Origin: Siminovitchia fordii DSM 16014 = CIP 108821
GTDB lineage: Bacteria; Bacillota; Bacilli; Bacillales; Bacillaceae_C
Direction: 5' to 3'
NCBI RefSeq assembly: GCF_000374565.1
Contig: NZ_KB894698.1
Location: 1 to 64,000, forward strand
Length of the DNA: 64,000 nt
Shown: positions 24,964 through 33,677 of the stretch, in pieces
How positions within the stretch are numbered: the first letter of the stretch is position 1
Layout of the letters: every line of letters begins with the position of its first letter
Notes under the pieces: model-generated
Told to the model about the DNA's origin: nothing
What the model saw: only the letters and a program-made list of their open reading frames with translations
Databases searched by the model: none
Made by a program: the position numbers and the translations under genes

Positions 24964-26931
24964 ATGAAAAAAGAAACGATTGGACAGGAGACCGCCGAAT
25001 TAGAACAAGGTCATGTGGAGATTTTGGAAAAATATGATGCAGAGTCACGTTTTCGGATGTTCAAGAACAAGTACATGACAATGTTGATTTCTATCATTGC
25101 GGTCGGGTTTTCTTTATATCATTTATATACATCTGTTTTTGGAGCACCTGCAACAATCAAGCACCGGGCGATTCACGTTGCACTTGTTCTTGTCTTGATC
25201 TTTTTATTATATCCAGCAAGCAAAAAGATGAGCAGAAGCAAGCTTAACTGGTTTGATGCCATTTTAGCCGTTTTATCTGTTTCTACGGCAGTGTACATCT
25301 TTGCAGATTATTTAGGAATCATCCAAAGGGGCGGAATTCCGAACAGTATGGATGTCGTTTTTGGTGTTCTGCTAGTGCTTCTTGTTCTAGAAGCAGCACG
25401 AAGGGTGACAGGCTGGGCGCTGCCTCTTTTAGCTGTGTTATTTTTCCTTTATGCACTGTATGGCCGCAGTTTCTCCGGCATATTCAGGCACAGGGGCTAT
25501 GAATGGGATATGGTAGTCAATCAGCTTTATGTGACGACGGAAGGGATATTCGGAACAGCTGTTGGTGTTTCAGCCACATATATTTTCCTGTTCATCCTAT
25601 TCGGAGCGGTATTGGGAAGGTCTGGAATGGGCCAGTTCTTCAATGACTTTGCCCTTGCGGTCGCAGGTCATACAAAAGGAGGACCTGCAAAAGTTGCTGT
25701 TATGGCGAGCGGGCTGTTGGGAAGTATTAACGGATCCGCGATAGCCAATGTTGTTACAACGGGCGCATTTACCATTCCTCTCATGAAAAAAATCGGTTAT
25801 AAAAAAGATTTTGCTGGAGCTGTAGAAGCCACTGCTTCGGTGGGGGGACAAATTCTTCCGCCAGTCATGGGAGCCGCTGCTTTTATTATGGCAGAAATGC
25901 TGAATATGCCATATTCTCAAGTGGCATTGGCAGCTATTTTACCAGCAGGCCTATATTATTTGGGGATCATCACGCAGATTCATTTAAGAGCATCAAAAGA
26001 CGGGTTACAAGGAATGAAGAGATCCGAACTGCCGAAGGTCTCCGAAGTGTTAAAAGAAAGAGGTCATCTGTTCCTGCCGCTTTTATTCCTAATTTACATG
26101 CTGTTTTTCAGTGGCAAAACGATAATTTTTGCTGCCTTCTGGACGATCGTTGTAACAATCCTCGCGGCGCAGCTGAGAAAAACGACAAGAATGTCATTGA
26201 AGGAAATTCTGGGTGCTTTGGAAGATGGTGCGAGGTCAGCGTTGTCTGTTGCTGTTGCGTGTGCGGCAGTTGGAATCATAGTCGGAGTAGCAACGTTGAC
26301 AGGTTTCGGTTTGAAGCTTGCGAGCGGAATTGTTGCTATCGGCGGGGACAGCCTGTTCTTGACTTTAGTATTTACAATGATAGCCTGTATCATACTGGGG
26401 ATGGGGCTTCCAAGTATTCCGACATACATCATCACAGCGACAATGGCTGCGCCTGCACTTGTACAACAAGGTGTACCGCCGTTTGTTGCACATATGTTTG
26501 TCTTTTATTTCGGCCTATTTGCGAATCTTACTCCTCCGGTTGCCCTTGCTGCCTTTGCAGCTGCCGGTATTTCTGGAGGAAGTCCGATGCGAACGGGATT
26601 TGTCTCTATGAAACTGGCGATCGCCGGATTTATCGTGCCATTTACTTTTGTATATAATCATTCTCTGTTGATGATTGACACAACATTTGTCGAAGGTGCG
26701 ATCGTTATTGTCACTTCTGTAGTGGGTGTGATTATGCTGGGGGTTGCTGCCGAAGGCTTTTTATTCACCGAGATGAATTGGCTGTTTAGAATACTGTCGC
26801 TTGCTGGTTCTGTTTTATTGATCACTCCAAATATGTTGCAGGATGTGATTGGTGTTTCTATTATAGTCATCGTGCTTGTTATTCAGCTGTTCAAAGTAAA
26901 AAAGAATAAAAATATAGCTATAGCATCTTAG
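24964..26931 (+). CDS. TRAP transporter fused permease (DctQ-DctM type)
   Basis: A 655-residue membrane protein combining the small (about residues 35-170) and large TRAP membrane subunits. Large-subunit hallmarks are GLLGSINGSAIANVVTTG near 260, VEATASVGGQILPPVMGAAAF near 290, and MGLPSIPTYIITATMAAP near 480. Powered by ion gradients, it imports the solute bound by the TAXI protein. It begins four bases after the DUF1850 stop with AGAAGGGGTG in front. The second permease at 28.4 kb is a close paralogue with the same N-terminal ILEKYD motif. Confidence 0.93.
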   Translation: MKKETIGQETAELEQGHVEILEKYDAESRFRMFKNKYMTMLISIIAVGFSLYHLYTSVFGAPATIKHRAIHVALVLVLIFLLYPASKKMSRSKLNWFDAILAVLSVSTAVYIFADYLGIIQRGGIPNSMDVVFGVLLVLLVLEAARRVTGWALPLLAVLFFLYALYGRSFSGIFRHRGYEWDMVVNQLYVTTEGIFGTAVGVSATYIFLFILFGAVLGRSGMGQFFNDFALAVAGHTKGGPAKVAVMASGLLGSINGSAIANVVTTGAFTIPLMKKIGYKKDFAGAVEATASVGGQILPPVMGAAAFIMAEMLNMPYSQVALAAILPAGLYYLGIITQIHLRASKDGLQGMKRSELPKVSEVLKERGHLFLPLLFLIYMLFFSGKTIIFAAFWTIVVTILAAQLRKTTRMSLKEILGALEDGARSALSVAVACAAVGIIVGVATLTGFGLKLASGIVAIGGDSLFLTLVFTMIACIILGMGLPSIPTYIITATMAAPALVQQGVPPFVAHMFVFYFGLFANLTPPVALAAFAAAGISGGSPMRTGFVSMKLAIAGFIVPFTFVYNHSLLMIDTTFVEGAIVIVTSVVGVIMLGVAAEGFLFTEMNWLFRILSLAGSVLLITPNMLQDVIGVSIIVIVLVIQLFKVKKNKNIAIAS

Positions 26932-26936
26932 TTTAC

Positions 26937-26974
26937 TAACAGGAGGCGGCTGAATCTTTGACTGCCTCCTGTTA
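26937..26974 (+). terminator. Hairpin after the first TRAP permease
   Basis: TAACAGGAGGC at 26937-26947 pairs with GCCTCCTGTTA at 26964-26974, 11 bp. The downstream tract is A/T-mixed rather than a pure T-run. Confidence 0.6.
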
Positions 26975-27026
26975 ATAAAATACTGGAGACGTAATCTTTT
27001 TTAAAATGAGATGTCTGAATATTTTA

Positions 27027-27055
27027 TTGAAGTGTGAATATAATTTTGATATACT
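27027..27055 (+). promoter_or_regulatory. Sigma-A promoter of the permuted TAXI gene
   Basis: TTGAAG, a 17-base spacer, TATACT. The position, 90 bases before the gene and after a terminator-like hairpin, gives the second TRAP system its own promoter. No -24/-12 site is seen here. Confidence 0.5.
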
Positions 27056-27145
27056 AATAGACATCAGTACTAGTTTTTTATGACCATATGAAAGCGGTGT
27101 CAATGTTTGTAAAAATATATAAATTTGTATGAAAGGGGAAAATGG

Positions 27146-28183
27146 ATGTTTATTAAAAAAAGAATTTCGTTCATTGCAGTATTATTCATGATCGCCGCAT
27201 TACTAGCAGCGTGCAGCAGCGGTTCAAGCGGTGATGGAGGCGGAGGAAGCGGAGGCGGCAAGAAGAAAGTAGCTATCGGACCGCCTGCGAGTGAAACGAA
27301 TTCTGTCTCAAAACTAATCATGGAAGCTTATGGTATTGAAGAAGGAGATTATGAGGCCTTTCAGGAAGCCTTTGGAGATGCGGCTGACGGAGTCCAGGAT
27401 GGGAATATTGAAGTATCAATAGGAATCCTTGGTTTACCGGCCGGTAGCATTGAAAGCTTACAAGCTTCAGCCGGTGATGTTAAAATGCTTGGGCTTTCTG
27501 ATGAGGCAATCAAGCATATTGAGGAGAAAAGCGGATACAAGCGACACACTATTCCGAAAGACACGTATGATTTTCTTGATGCTGATGTCGAAACAGTAAC
27601 TGCTTATGCCGTTTTAATGGGGAACACGGATACGATTGATGAAGAACTTGGGTATGAGCTTGCCAAAATCATGGTAGAAAATGCGAGTGAAAACACACAT
27701 GATCAGGCAAAACAGATGACACTTGAAAATGCACTGAATGGGGCGGAAGGGCTTCCTATCCATCCAGGTGCTAAGAAATATTATGAAGAACAAGGATTGA
27801 AGGTTGATAATCCTGTAGCTGAACTTAAGGCTGATAAGAAAAATAGAAAGAGTGAGTTGATCCTTGGTACGGGAAGCCAGGGTGGAACTTATTATCCACT
27901 CGGGGGAGAAATGGCTAATATTTGGAATAAACATATCGATGGCGTTAATGTAACGAACACAGAAACAGGTGCTTCCATTGAAAACCTTGCGAGTATCCGT
28001 GATGGAAACATGGATTTAGGCATGACTGTCCACGTGCCGGCACTGTCTGCTATTGAAGGCGAAGGGGACTTTGAAGGGGCAAAAGTAGAGAATGCTGCTT
28101 TCATTGGTCATATTTATCCTGAGGTCGTTCAGATTGTCACACGTGAAAAAACAGGAATCAAGAGCTTGGAGGATCTGAAATAA
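27146..28183 (+). CDS. Circularly permuted TAXI-family TRAP solute-binding lipoprotein
   Basis: A 345-residue lipoprotein with signal peptide and lipobox (LLAAC, Cys23) and a Gly/Ser linker (24-38). What follows is the second half of a TAXI protein first: KKKVAIGPPASETNSVSK (39 onward) to the normal C-terminus LPIHPGAKKYYEEQGL (203-218). A charged linker (about 220-236) joins this to the normal first half, LILGTGSQGGTYYPLGGE (238 onward), ending at GIKSLEDLK, exactly where KKVAIG should follow. Compare the ordinary TAXI at 23.5 kb, where IKSFKDLKGKKIAVG is contiguous. All fold elements are present once, in swapped order. ATG 27146 follows AAAGGGG. The permease gene follows after a terminator. 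Confidence 0.9.
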   Translation: MFIKKRISFIAVLFMIAALLAACSSGSSGDGGGGSGGGKKKVAIGPPASETNSVSKLIMEAYGIEEGDYEAFQEAFGDAADGVQDGNIEVSIGILGLPAGSIESLQASAGDVKMLGLSDEAIKHIEEKSGYKRHTIPKDTYDFLDADVETVTAYAVLMGNTDTIDEELGYELAKIMVENASENTHDQAKQMTLENALNGAEGLPIHPGAKKYYEEQGLKVDNPVAELKADKKNRKSELILGTGSQGGTYYPLGGEMANIWNKHIDGVNVTNTETGASIENLASIRDGNMDLGMTVHVPALSAIEGEGDFEGAKVENAAFIGHIYPEVVQIVTREKTGIKSLEDLK

Positions 28184-28318
28184 AGTAAAGCGCCAGTCAT
28201 AGGATCAAGCACAAGACGAATGTGACGAGGGAGTTTATAAAACTACGACAGCAATCGGGCTCGTATCATTAAACCAATGGTAGAACCTGACATACCTTAT
28301 CACAATAAAAAGCGATGG

Positions 28319-28354
28319 AAAAGGGATGATTGTACATACCGTCATCCCTTTTTT
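28319..28354 (+). terminator. Terminator between permuted TAXI gene and permease
   Basis: AAGGGATGA at 28321-28329 pairs with TCATCCCTT at 28342-28350, followed by six T. Readthrough or a separate promoter would be needed for the downstream permease. Confidence 0.8.
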
Positions 28355-28419
28355 CACTTTGGAAAGGCTGATGAAAGTTGTTAGCGCTTTTCGAAATAAA
28401 CATAGAGTGAGGTGTCTTT

Positions 28420-30378
28420 ATGAAAGAGAAAGAACATCTGGATGCCCAGGAAATACTTGAGAAGTATGATAGGGAAAATCAATTCAGGACTTCAATTGGA
28501 AAATGGGCATGGGTTGTTACGCTTCTAGGAGTTTCTTTGACGGTGTTCCATCTATATACTGGTTATTTTGGAACACTGCCTTCTCAGAAGCAGGGGGCGA
28601 TCCATTTGGGCACAGCTCTTGGGATCATTTATTTACTTTTTCCTGCTAAAAAAGGAATGCACAAGCTACAAAAGAAAGTTCCTTGGTATGATGTTGTGTT
28701 GGCGTTCGGTGCCATGTATGTCACTTACCATAAAATCTTCTTCTTTGACTCTATTTTAAAAAGCAGGATCACTGGATATAGCACAATTGATATTATCATT
28801 TCTATTATCGGGATACTCCTCGTTTTGGAAGCGACCCGCAGAACAGTAGGGGTACCTATTGTTGTTGTGGCGAGCATCACAATTTTATATGCTATTTTTG
28901 GTAAGCATATTCCGACAACCATTTTGTCGCATCCCGGATTCTCGGTGGACAGGATTGCCCCAAATCTTTGGTATCAGGAGAGTGGTGTTTTTGGAACACC
29001 TGTCCAAATTTCGGCCAAATTTATCTTTCTATTCCTGTTTTTTGGTGTCATGCTTGTCCACACGAAAATCGGACAGTTTTTCAATGATTTGGCATTTTCG
29101 CTGACTGGACGCTTTACGGGAGGGACTGCAAAGACGGCTGTTGTTGCCAGTGCTCTCCAAGGTATGGTTTCCGGAAGTTCTGTCGGAAATACGGTTGCTT
29201 CTGGATCATTTACCATCCCCATGATGAAAAAATCAGGATTTACCCCTGAGTTTGCAGGTGCAACGGAGGCTTCGGCATCAACGGGCGGGCAGATTATGCC
29301 TCCAATTATGGGAGCAGCCGCCTTTATCATGATGGAATACCTTGGTGTTCCCTATTCCACGATCATGCTTTCAGCTATGATTCCGGCTGTTCTGTACTTT
29401 ACAGGTATTTTTATTGGAACTCATTTCGAAGCGAAAAGATTAAAGATATTTGGCTTGCCAAAATCGCAGCTTCCAGTATTCAAAGATTTAATGCTAAAAA
29501 ACGGGTTTATGCTTTTACCGGTTGTTATAATGATCGGTACGATTCTCTCGGGATTTACACCGCAAAGAGCGGCGCTTCTGGGGATTGGAGCTGTTTTTAT
29601 CGTAAGCTTGGTCAGGAAAGACACGAGGCTTTCCATTCGGAAAATCTTTGAAGTGCTTGAACAGGGTGCAAGGGTAGCGCTGCCGGTTATTGCAGCTGTA
29701 GCAACTGCAGGAATCATTGCAGGGGTTGTGAGCATGACGGGACTTGGAGCCAAATTTGCTTCGGGAATTATCGCTCTATCAAGTGGGCATTTAATTTTGG
29801 CACTGTTCTTTACAATGGTTGCCTGTATCATACTCGGAATGGGACTTCCGACAACGGCCAATTATGTTGTTACGGCAACGGTTGCGGCACCGGCTCTCAT
29901 CAATGAGTTCGGCTTGGCACCGATTGCGGTCCATATGTTTGTATTCTATTTTGGAATTGTGGCGGACATCACTCCGCCGGTCTGCTTGGCTGCTTATGCC
30001 GGAGCGGGCATTGCCAGGGCGAACCCATTCAAAACAGGGGTCATTGCAGTAAAGCTTGCCATAGCGGCTTTTATCGTACCGTACATTTTTATTTACAATC
30101 CAATTTTGGTACTTGTGGATGTAACGCCTCTGGCACTTGTATTTGCGATCGTTACTTCGCTGATTGGCATGGCTGGCATTAGCAGTGCAGTCGTCGGATT
30201 CTACGCACGGAATTCATTTATGTGGGAGAGACTTGCCCTTTTTGCTGGCGGACTCATGATGATCTTCCCAGAAACGATCAGCGACTTTGTCGGCGCAGCC
30301 ATTCTGTTGGGCATTTGGATTATACAAAAACAGCGTAAAGATGACAGCAGTCAAATGAACAAGCAAGTGACAGTGTAA
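28420..30378 (+). CDS. TRAP transporter fused permease, second copy
   Basis: A 652-residue fused TRAP membrane protein, paralogous to the one at 25 kb. Shared blocks are AQEILEKYDRENQFR at the N-terminus, SALQGMVSGSSVGNTVASG near 255, TEASASTGGQIMPPIMGAAAF near 290 and MGLPTTANYVVTATVAAP near 480. It is the presumed partner of the permuted TAXI protein, 236 bases upstream. No DUF1850 gene accompanies this set. GAGTGAGGTG lies in front of ATG, and a terminator follows. Confidence 0.92.
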   Translation: MKEKEHLDAQEILEKYDRENQFRTSIGKWAWVVTLLGVSLTVFHLYTGYFGTLPSQKQGAIHLGTALGIIYLLFPAKKGMHKLQKKVPWYDVVLAFGAMYVTYHKIFFFDSILKSRITGYSTIDIIISIIGILLVLEATRRTVGVPIVVVASITILYAIFGKHIPTTILSHPGFSVDRIAPNLWYQESGVFGTPVQISAKFIFLFLFFGVMLVHTKIGQFFNDLAFSLTGRFTGGTAKTAVVASALQGMVSGSSVGNTVASGSFTIPMMKKSGFTPEFAGATEASASTGGQIMPPIMGAAAFIMMEYLGVPYSTIMLSAMIPAVLYFTGIFIGTHFEAKRLKIFGLPKSQLPVFKDLMLKNGFMLLPVVIMIGTILSGFTPQRAALLGIGAVFIVSLVRKDTRLSIRKIFEVLEQGARVALPVIAAVATAGIIAGVVSMTGLGAKFASGIIALSSGHLILALFFTMVACIILGMGLPTTANYVVTATVAAPALINEFGLAPIAVHMFVFYFGIVADITPPVCLAAYAGAGIARANPFKTGVIAVKLAIAAFIVPYIFIYNPILVLVDVTPLALVFAIVTSLIGMAGISSAVVGFYARNSFMWERLALFAGGLMMIFPETISDFVGAAILLGIWIIQKQRKDDSSQMNKQVTV

Positions 30379-30389
30379 AAGTACATTTT

Positions 30390-30424
30390 CTCCATTCACT
30401 TTTATGTGGATGGGGATTTTTTTT
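30390..30424 (+). terminator. Intrinsic terminator of the second TRAP set
   Basis: CTCCATTCAC pairs with GTGGATGGGG (G-U allowed) across a six-base loop, followed by a run of eight T. Confidence 0.75.
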
Positions 30425-30578
30425 ATGGGAGTGAAATATGACTTTGAAGAGATAGGCCTTTGTTCTAAATCGATTTTCTAACGTTAAAATAGATTTTCAC
30501 AAGACAATCAATTTAAAGATATATCTGGGTAAGGGAATCATTGACATTGGTTTTTGTTTTTGCATTATTGAAAAGTAA

Positions 30579-30594
30579 TTTGCAGTACTGCAAA
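30579..30594. promoter_or_regulatory. Perfect palindrome, candidate activator (UAS) site
   Basis: TTTGCAGTACTGCAAA is a 16-bp perfect palindrome about 75 bases upstream of a -24/-12 promoter. It is suited to a dimeric Fis-type helix-turn-helix and may be the binding site of the activator encoded just downstream. Confidence 0.5.
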
Positions 30595-30668
30595 ATATGA
30601 AGTATATCAATCGTTATTGTTATTTTTGAAAACGTTGTCTTTATGGGGAAAAAGATGGTTTGGGTAGT

Positions 30669-30686
30669 TTGGCATGCATCTTGCAA
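30669..30686 (+). promoter_or_regulatory. Sigma-54 promoter upstream of the activator gene
   Basis: TTGGCATGCATCTTGCAA: GG and GC separated by ten bases, nearly the same as the site at 23393. It drives the sigma-54 activator and probably the pxpB-hyuB genes behind it. Confidence 0.82.
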
Positions 30687-30748
30687 TATTGAAAGATATA
30701 AAGCATGCCTTCACTTTACAAAGAATGCGAAGAATCGGGGGAATTTTC

Positions 30749-32803
30749 ATGCACTGGGATTGGAAGGGTGTACTGCAGCCTATCAGGCTTTTCGTTAATT
30801 CTGATATGACGGTGAAACATGTTTTTGCACAACTGAAAGCAAAAGAAGCAGAAGTCGGTTTTGTTTTAGAAGATGAAGAGATTGTTGGGTATATAACGCC
30901 TCTATCTTTATTAGATCAACTGCTGGAAGAAGGAGGACCTGCCAGAAGAATTAAGCCGGAAAAAGATTTTTTGTTTGTCCGAGAAGAGGCTTTCGCCAAA
31001 AATATTCACAATTGTCACCTAGTCATAGGTGCCGATCATGCGAATCGGCCAACCGGCTATATGTTCATGGATCGTCTGAACCAATTTTTAAGTGAAGTGC
31101 AATTAAAGAACTTCAATGATGCTCTAAACAATGCCGAAATGGGGATTGTCACAATGGATGCATCTTTTCAGGTTATTTTCATGAATGAAAAAGCGGAACA
31201 AATCCTCGGAATGAAAAGATCAATCATCCAAGGTCGTGATTACCGGAAGTTAATCAGGATGGACGCATCTTTCGATGAGGTATTAAAGGGGCAAAAGTGG
31301 TTTGGGGTTGAAAATACATTCAACTTCAAAGTTATTTCCGGTCAATTTTCCCCCATTTATGAAAGCGGTAAAATAATTGGCATCATCCATAATTTCTATT
31401 TGAAAGATCAATTGGAAGAAGCAGTGCATGAAATTGATTTTGTCCGTGAAATGAATGAAGATCTTCAGGCGATTTATTCATTGTCGAATGAGCAGATTTT
31501 GGTTGCCAATTCCAACGGGATTATTACAAAAGTAGCGGGAGCTTATTTTAATAGTTTTTGGGGAGATATCGAACACAACGAATTGATTGGAGAAAGTGCA
31601 GCAGAATTGGAAAGAAGGGGGATTTTCACTCCAAATATCATTTCAGTCTGCATCGAAAAGAACAGCAGGGTCATGCTGACACAGAAGGGAAAGAACGGGA
31701 CAGTCCTGTCGACGGCCACTCCCGTGATGGAAGATGGAAAGATTAAAAGAATCATTGTCTTGTCCAAAGACGTTTCAGCGGAGGAGAAAGCGTTCCACAT
31801 GTCTGAGGACGAAGCCGAATTTCATAGTGAGCCTGTCATTTACCGTTCTTCCGAGATGTCTGTTCTGATGGAAGAAGTGAAGGCGGTTGCCCCACTTGAT
31901 TCCACTGTTTTAATCACAGGCGAATCCGGAGTTGGTAAAGAAGTCATTGCCCGGAGGATTCACCAGTTGAGTCGTAGGTCTTCCGGTTCGTTTGTAGCCA
32001 TTAACTGCGGGGCTATACCTGAACATCTGATGGAAAGTGAATTATTCGGCCATGAAAAGGGAGCCTTTACTGGGGCAGAATCCAAAAGAGTCGGACTTTT
32101 TGAGCAGGGGCATGAAGGAACGGTTTTTTTGGATGAAGTTTCCGAGCTCCCCTATGCCATGCAGGTGAAGCTGCTTCGTGTGTTGCAGGAAAGAGAGGTC
32201 ATACGTGTGGGCTCCACTGTTCCGGTGAAAATCAATGTCAGGGTCATTGCAGCAACAAATAAAAGCTTGCGTCAATTGGTTCAAGAGAAGCAATTTCGTG
32301 AAGATTTGTATTATCGTCTGCACGTCGTCCCGATCCAAATTCCAGCTTTGAGAAGCAGAAAAAAAGATATTGCCCCACTTGCTGTTTATTTTTTGCAAGA
32401 GCTGAATGAGCAAAATGAGTACGAAAAGAAAATTTCTACTAATGCTTTAAATCTTCTGGAAAGCTACCAGTGGCCTGGAAATATTAGAGAACTTCGAAAC
32501 GTCATTGAAAGATTGATTGTCATTTCCAAAGGGGAAGAAATTTCGGAAAAAGATGTTTACCGCGTGTTGTGGGAAACGGATTCCAATGAGCAAGGCTTTC
32601 TAACGATCAAAGGAATCATCCCACTGAAAAAGGCGGTCGAGGAGACGGAGAAACAGCTAATCGAGTTAGCGGTAGAGAAATATGGTACAGCAACGGATGC
32701 AGCAAAAGCCCTTGAAGTCAGTATTTCGACGGTCAGCAGACGGATGAAAAGATTTAATGGCGATCAGGTCTCAGGAGGTATGGCTCATGATCTTTTTTTC
32801 TGA
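30749..32803 (+). CDS. Sigma-54-dependent transcriptional activator with CBS-like and PAS domains
   Basis: A 684-residue regulator: an N-terminal CBS-pair-like region (about 1-115; VGFVLEDEEIVGYITPLSLLDQLL), two PAS-like regions (about 120-230 and 245-350), an AAA+ domain with GESGVGKEVIARR and intact GAFTGA, and a terminal Fis-type helix-turn-helix (ATDAAKALEVSISTVSRRMKRF). The open frame reaches back to 30674 but would start inside the -24/-12 promoter. ATG 30749 is chosen, with GGGGG seven bases upstream. The gene overlaps pxpB by 17 bases. The small-molecule signal is unknown. Confidence 0.88.
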   Translation: MHWDWKGVLQPIRLFVNSDMTVKHVFAQLKAKEAEVGFVLEDEEIVGYITPLSLLDQLLEEGGPARRIKPEKDFLFVREEAFAKNIHNCHLVIGADHANRPTGYMFMDRLNQFLSEVQLKNFNDALNNAEMGIVTMDASFQVIFMNEKAEQILGMKRSIIQGRDYRKLIRMDASFDEVLKGQKWFGVENTFNFKVISGQFSPIYESGKIIGIIHNFYLKDQLEEAVHEIDFVREMNEDLQAIYSLSNEQILVANSNGIITKVAGAYFNSFWGDIEHNELIGESAAELERRGIFTPNIISVCIEKNSRVMLTQKGKNGTVLSTATPVMEDGKIKRIIVLSKDVSAEEKAFHMSEDEAEFHSEPVIYRSSEMSVLMEEVKAVAPLDSTVLITGESGVGKEVIARRIHQLSRRSSGSFVAINCGAIPEHLMESELFGHEKGAFTGAESKRVGLFEQGHEGTVFLDEVSELPYAMQVKLLRVLQEREVIRVGSTVPVKINVRVIAATNKSLRQLVQEKQFREDLYYRLHVVPIQIPALRSRKKDIAPLAVYFLQELNEQNEYEKKISTNALNLLESYQWPGNIRELRNVIERLIVISKGEEISEKDVYRVLWETDSNEQGFLTIKGIIPLKKAVEETEKQLIELAVEKYGTATDAAKALEVSISTVSRRMKRFNGDQVSGGMAHDLFF

Positions 32804-33677
32804 GACAAAGTTCGATTTTTGTGGAGATGAGTATATTTTTGGCGAAATTTCCCGGGAAATGAAGATTGAAAGTACATTAAAGGCATTGTCCATTACAAAA
32901 GAATTAAGTAAACGCAACATTCCCGGCATTATTGAAATTTATCCGAACAATACTTCCTATCTAGTACGATATGATCCAAATATCATATCACCGCACCATT
33001 TATTAGATTATTTGCGGGATGTAGACAGAATGAAAAATGAAGAAGAAAGCCTGATTGTGGATAGCAAAATTATCGAAATTCCTGTTTTATATGACGATGA
33101 AGAAACAAGAAAGATTTCGCTTCAGTATTGCCATCATCATGGGGAGAGTGAGGAATCCAACTTTGACTTTGTCATGAAACTTGGTGGATTCAAAAGCGTA
33201 GAAGAAGTAATCAAGCGCCATTCAGACCCGCTTTATTTGGTAACAGCAATCGGTTTTAAACCGGGAACAGCGTGGTGTTTTCCTTTATCCGGTTCAAAAT
33301 CCGATATGATTGAAGTTCCAAAATATAAAAGCCCCAGGCCTTTTACACCGGAAAGGGCGGTCGGGCTCGGGGGCGTGTTTACTGTAGTATATCCATCGGA
33401 ATCTCCCGGAAGCTACCAGTTGATCGGAAGGTCAGCGGTTCCTGTATACGATGTCTATCAAAGACTTGCCCCATTTAATGAAAGCTTTGTTTTGGCCAGA
33501 CCGGGAGACTTATGGAAATACAGGCCGGTATCAAAAGCGGAATACCGGAACATCCGTGAAGAGGTTATTAATGGAACGTATGAATATAAGATAAAGCCCG
33601 TCTCCTTTTCGGCTGCAAAATATAATGAGATGGGAACGGCATATACAGATCAATTGAAAGAGGAGTTCAACCGATGA
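32787..33677 (+). CDS. pxpB: PxpB/KipI-like subunit (carboxyltransferase domain, allophanate hydrolase subunit 1 family)
   Basis: A 296-residue protein of the KipI/PxpB family. Recognisable blocks are IPVLYDDEE, KRHSDPLYLVTAIGFKPGTAWCFPL, and the C-terminal GLGGVFTVVYPSESPGSYQLIGR with RPGDLWKYRPVS. With the next gene it corresponds to the PxpBC half of bacterial 5-oxoprolinase, or to split allophanate-hydrolase-like modules. It is longer than the usual ~240 residues because of an N-terminal extension. The start is set at 32787 by AGGAGG eight bases upstream. It overlaps the regulator gene and, by four bases, the next gene. No PxpA (LamB/YcsF) partner is seen; HyuA/HyuB follow instead. Confidence 0.82.
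   Translation: MIFFSETKFDFCGDEYIFGEISREMKIESTLKALSITKELSKRNIPGIIEIYPNNTSYLVRYDPNIISPHHLLDYLRDVDRMKNEEESLIVDSKIIEIPVLYDDEETRKISLQYCHHHGESEESNFDFVMKLGGFKSVEEVIKRHSDPLYLVTAIGFKPGTAWCFPLSGSKSDMIEVPKYKSPRPFTPERAVGLGGVFTVVYPSESPGSYQLIGRSAVPVYDVYQRLAPFNESFVLARPGDLWKYRPVSKAEYRNIREEVINGTYEYKIKPVSFSAAKYNEMGTAYTDQLKEEFNR

Noticed and set aside
30674-30748. Upstream in-frame ATG for the sigma-54 activator
   Set aside because: It lies within the -24/-12 promoter, so it would be upstream of the transcription start.
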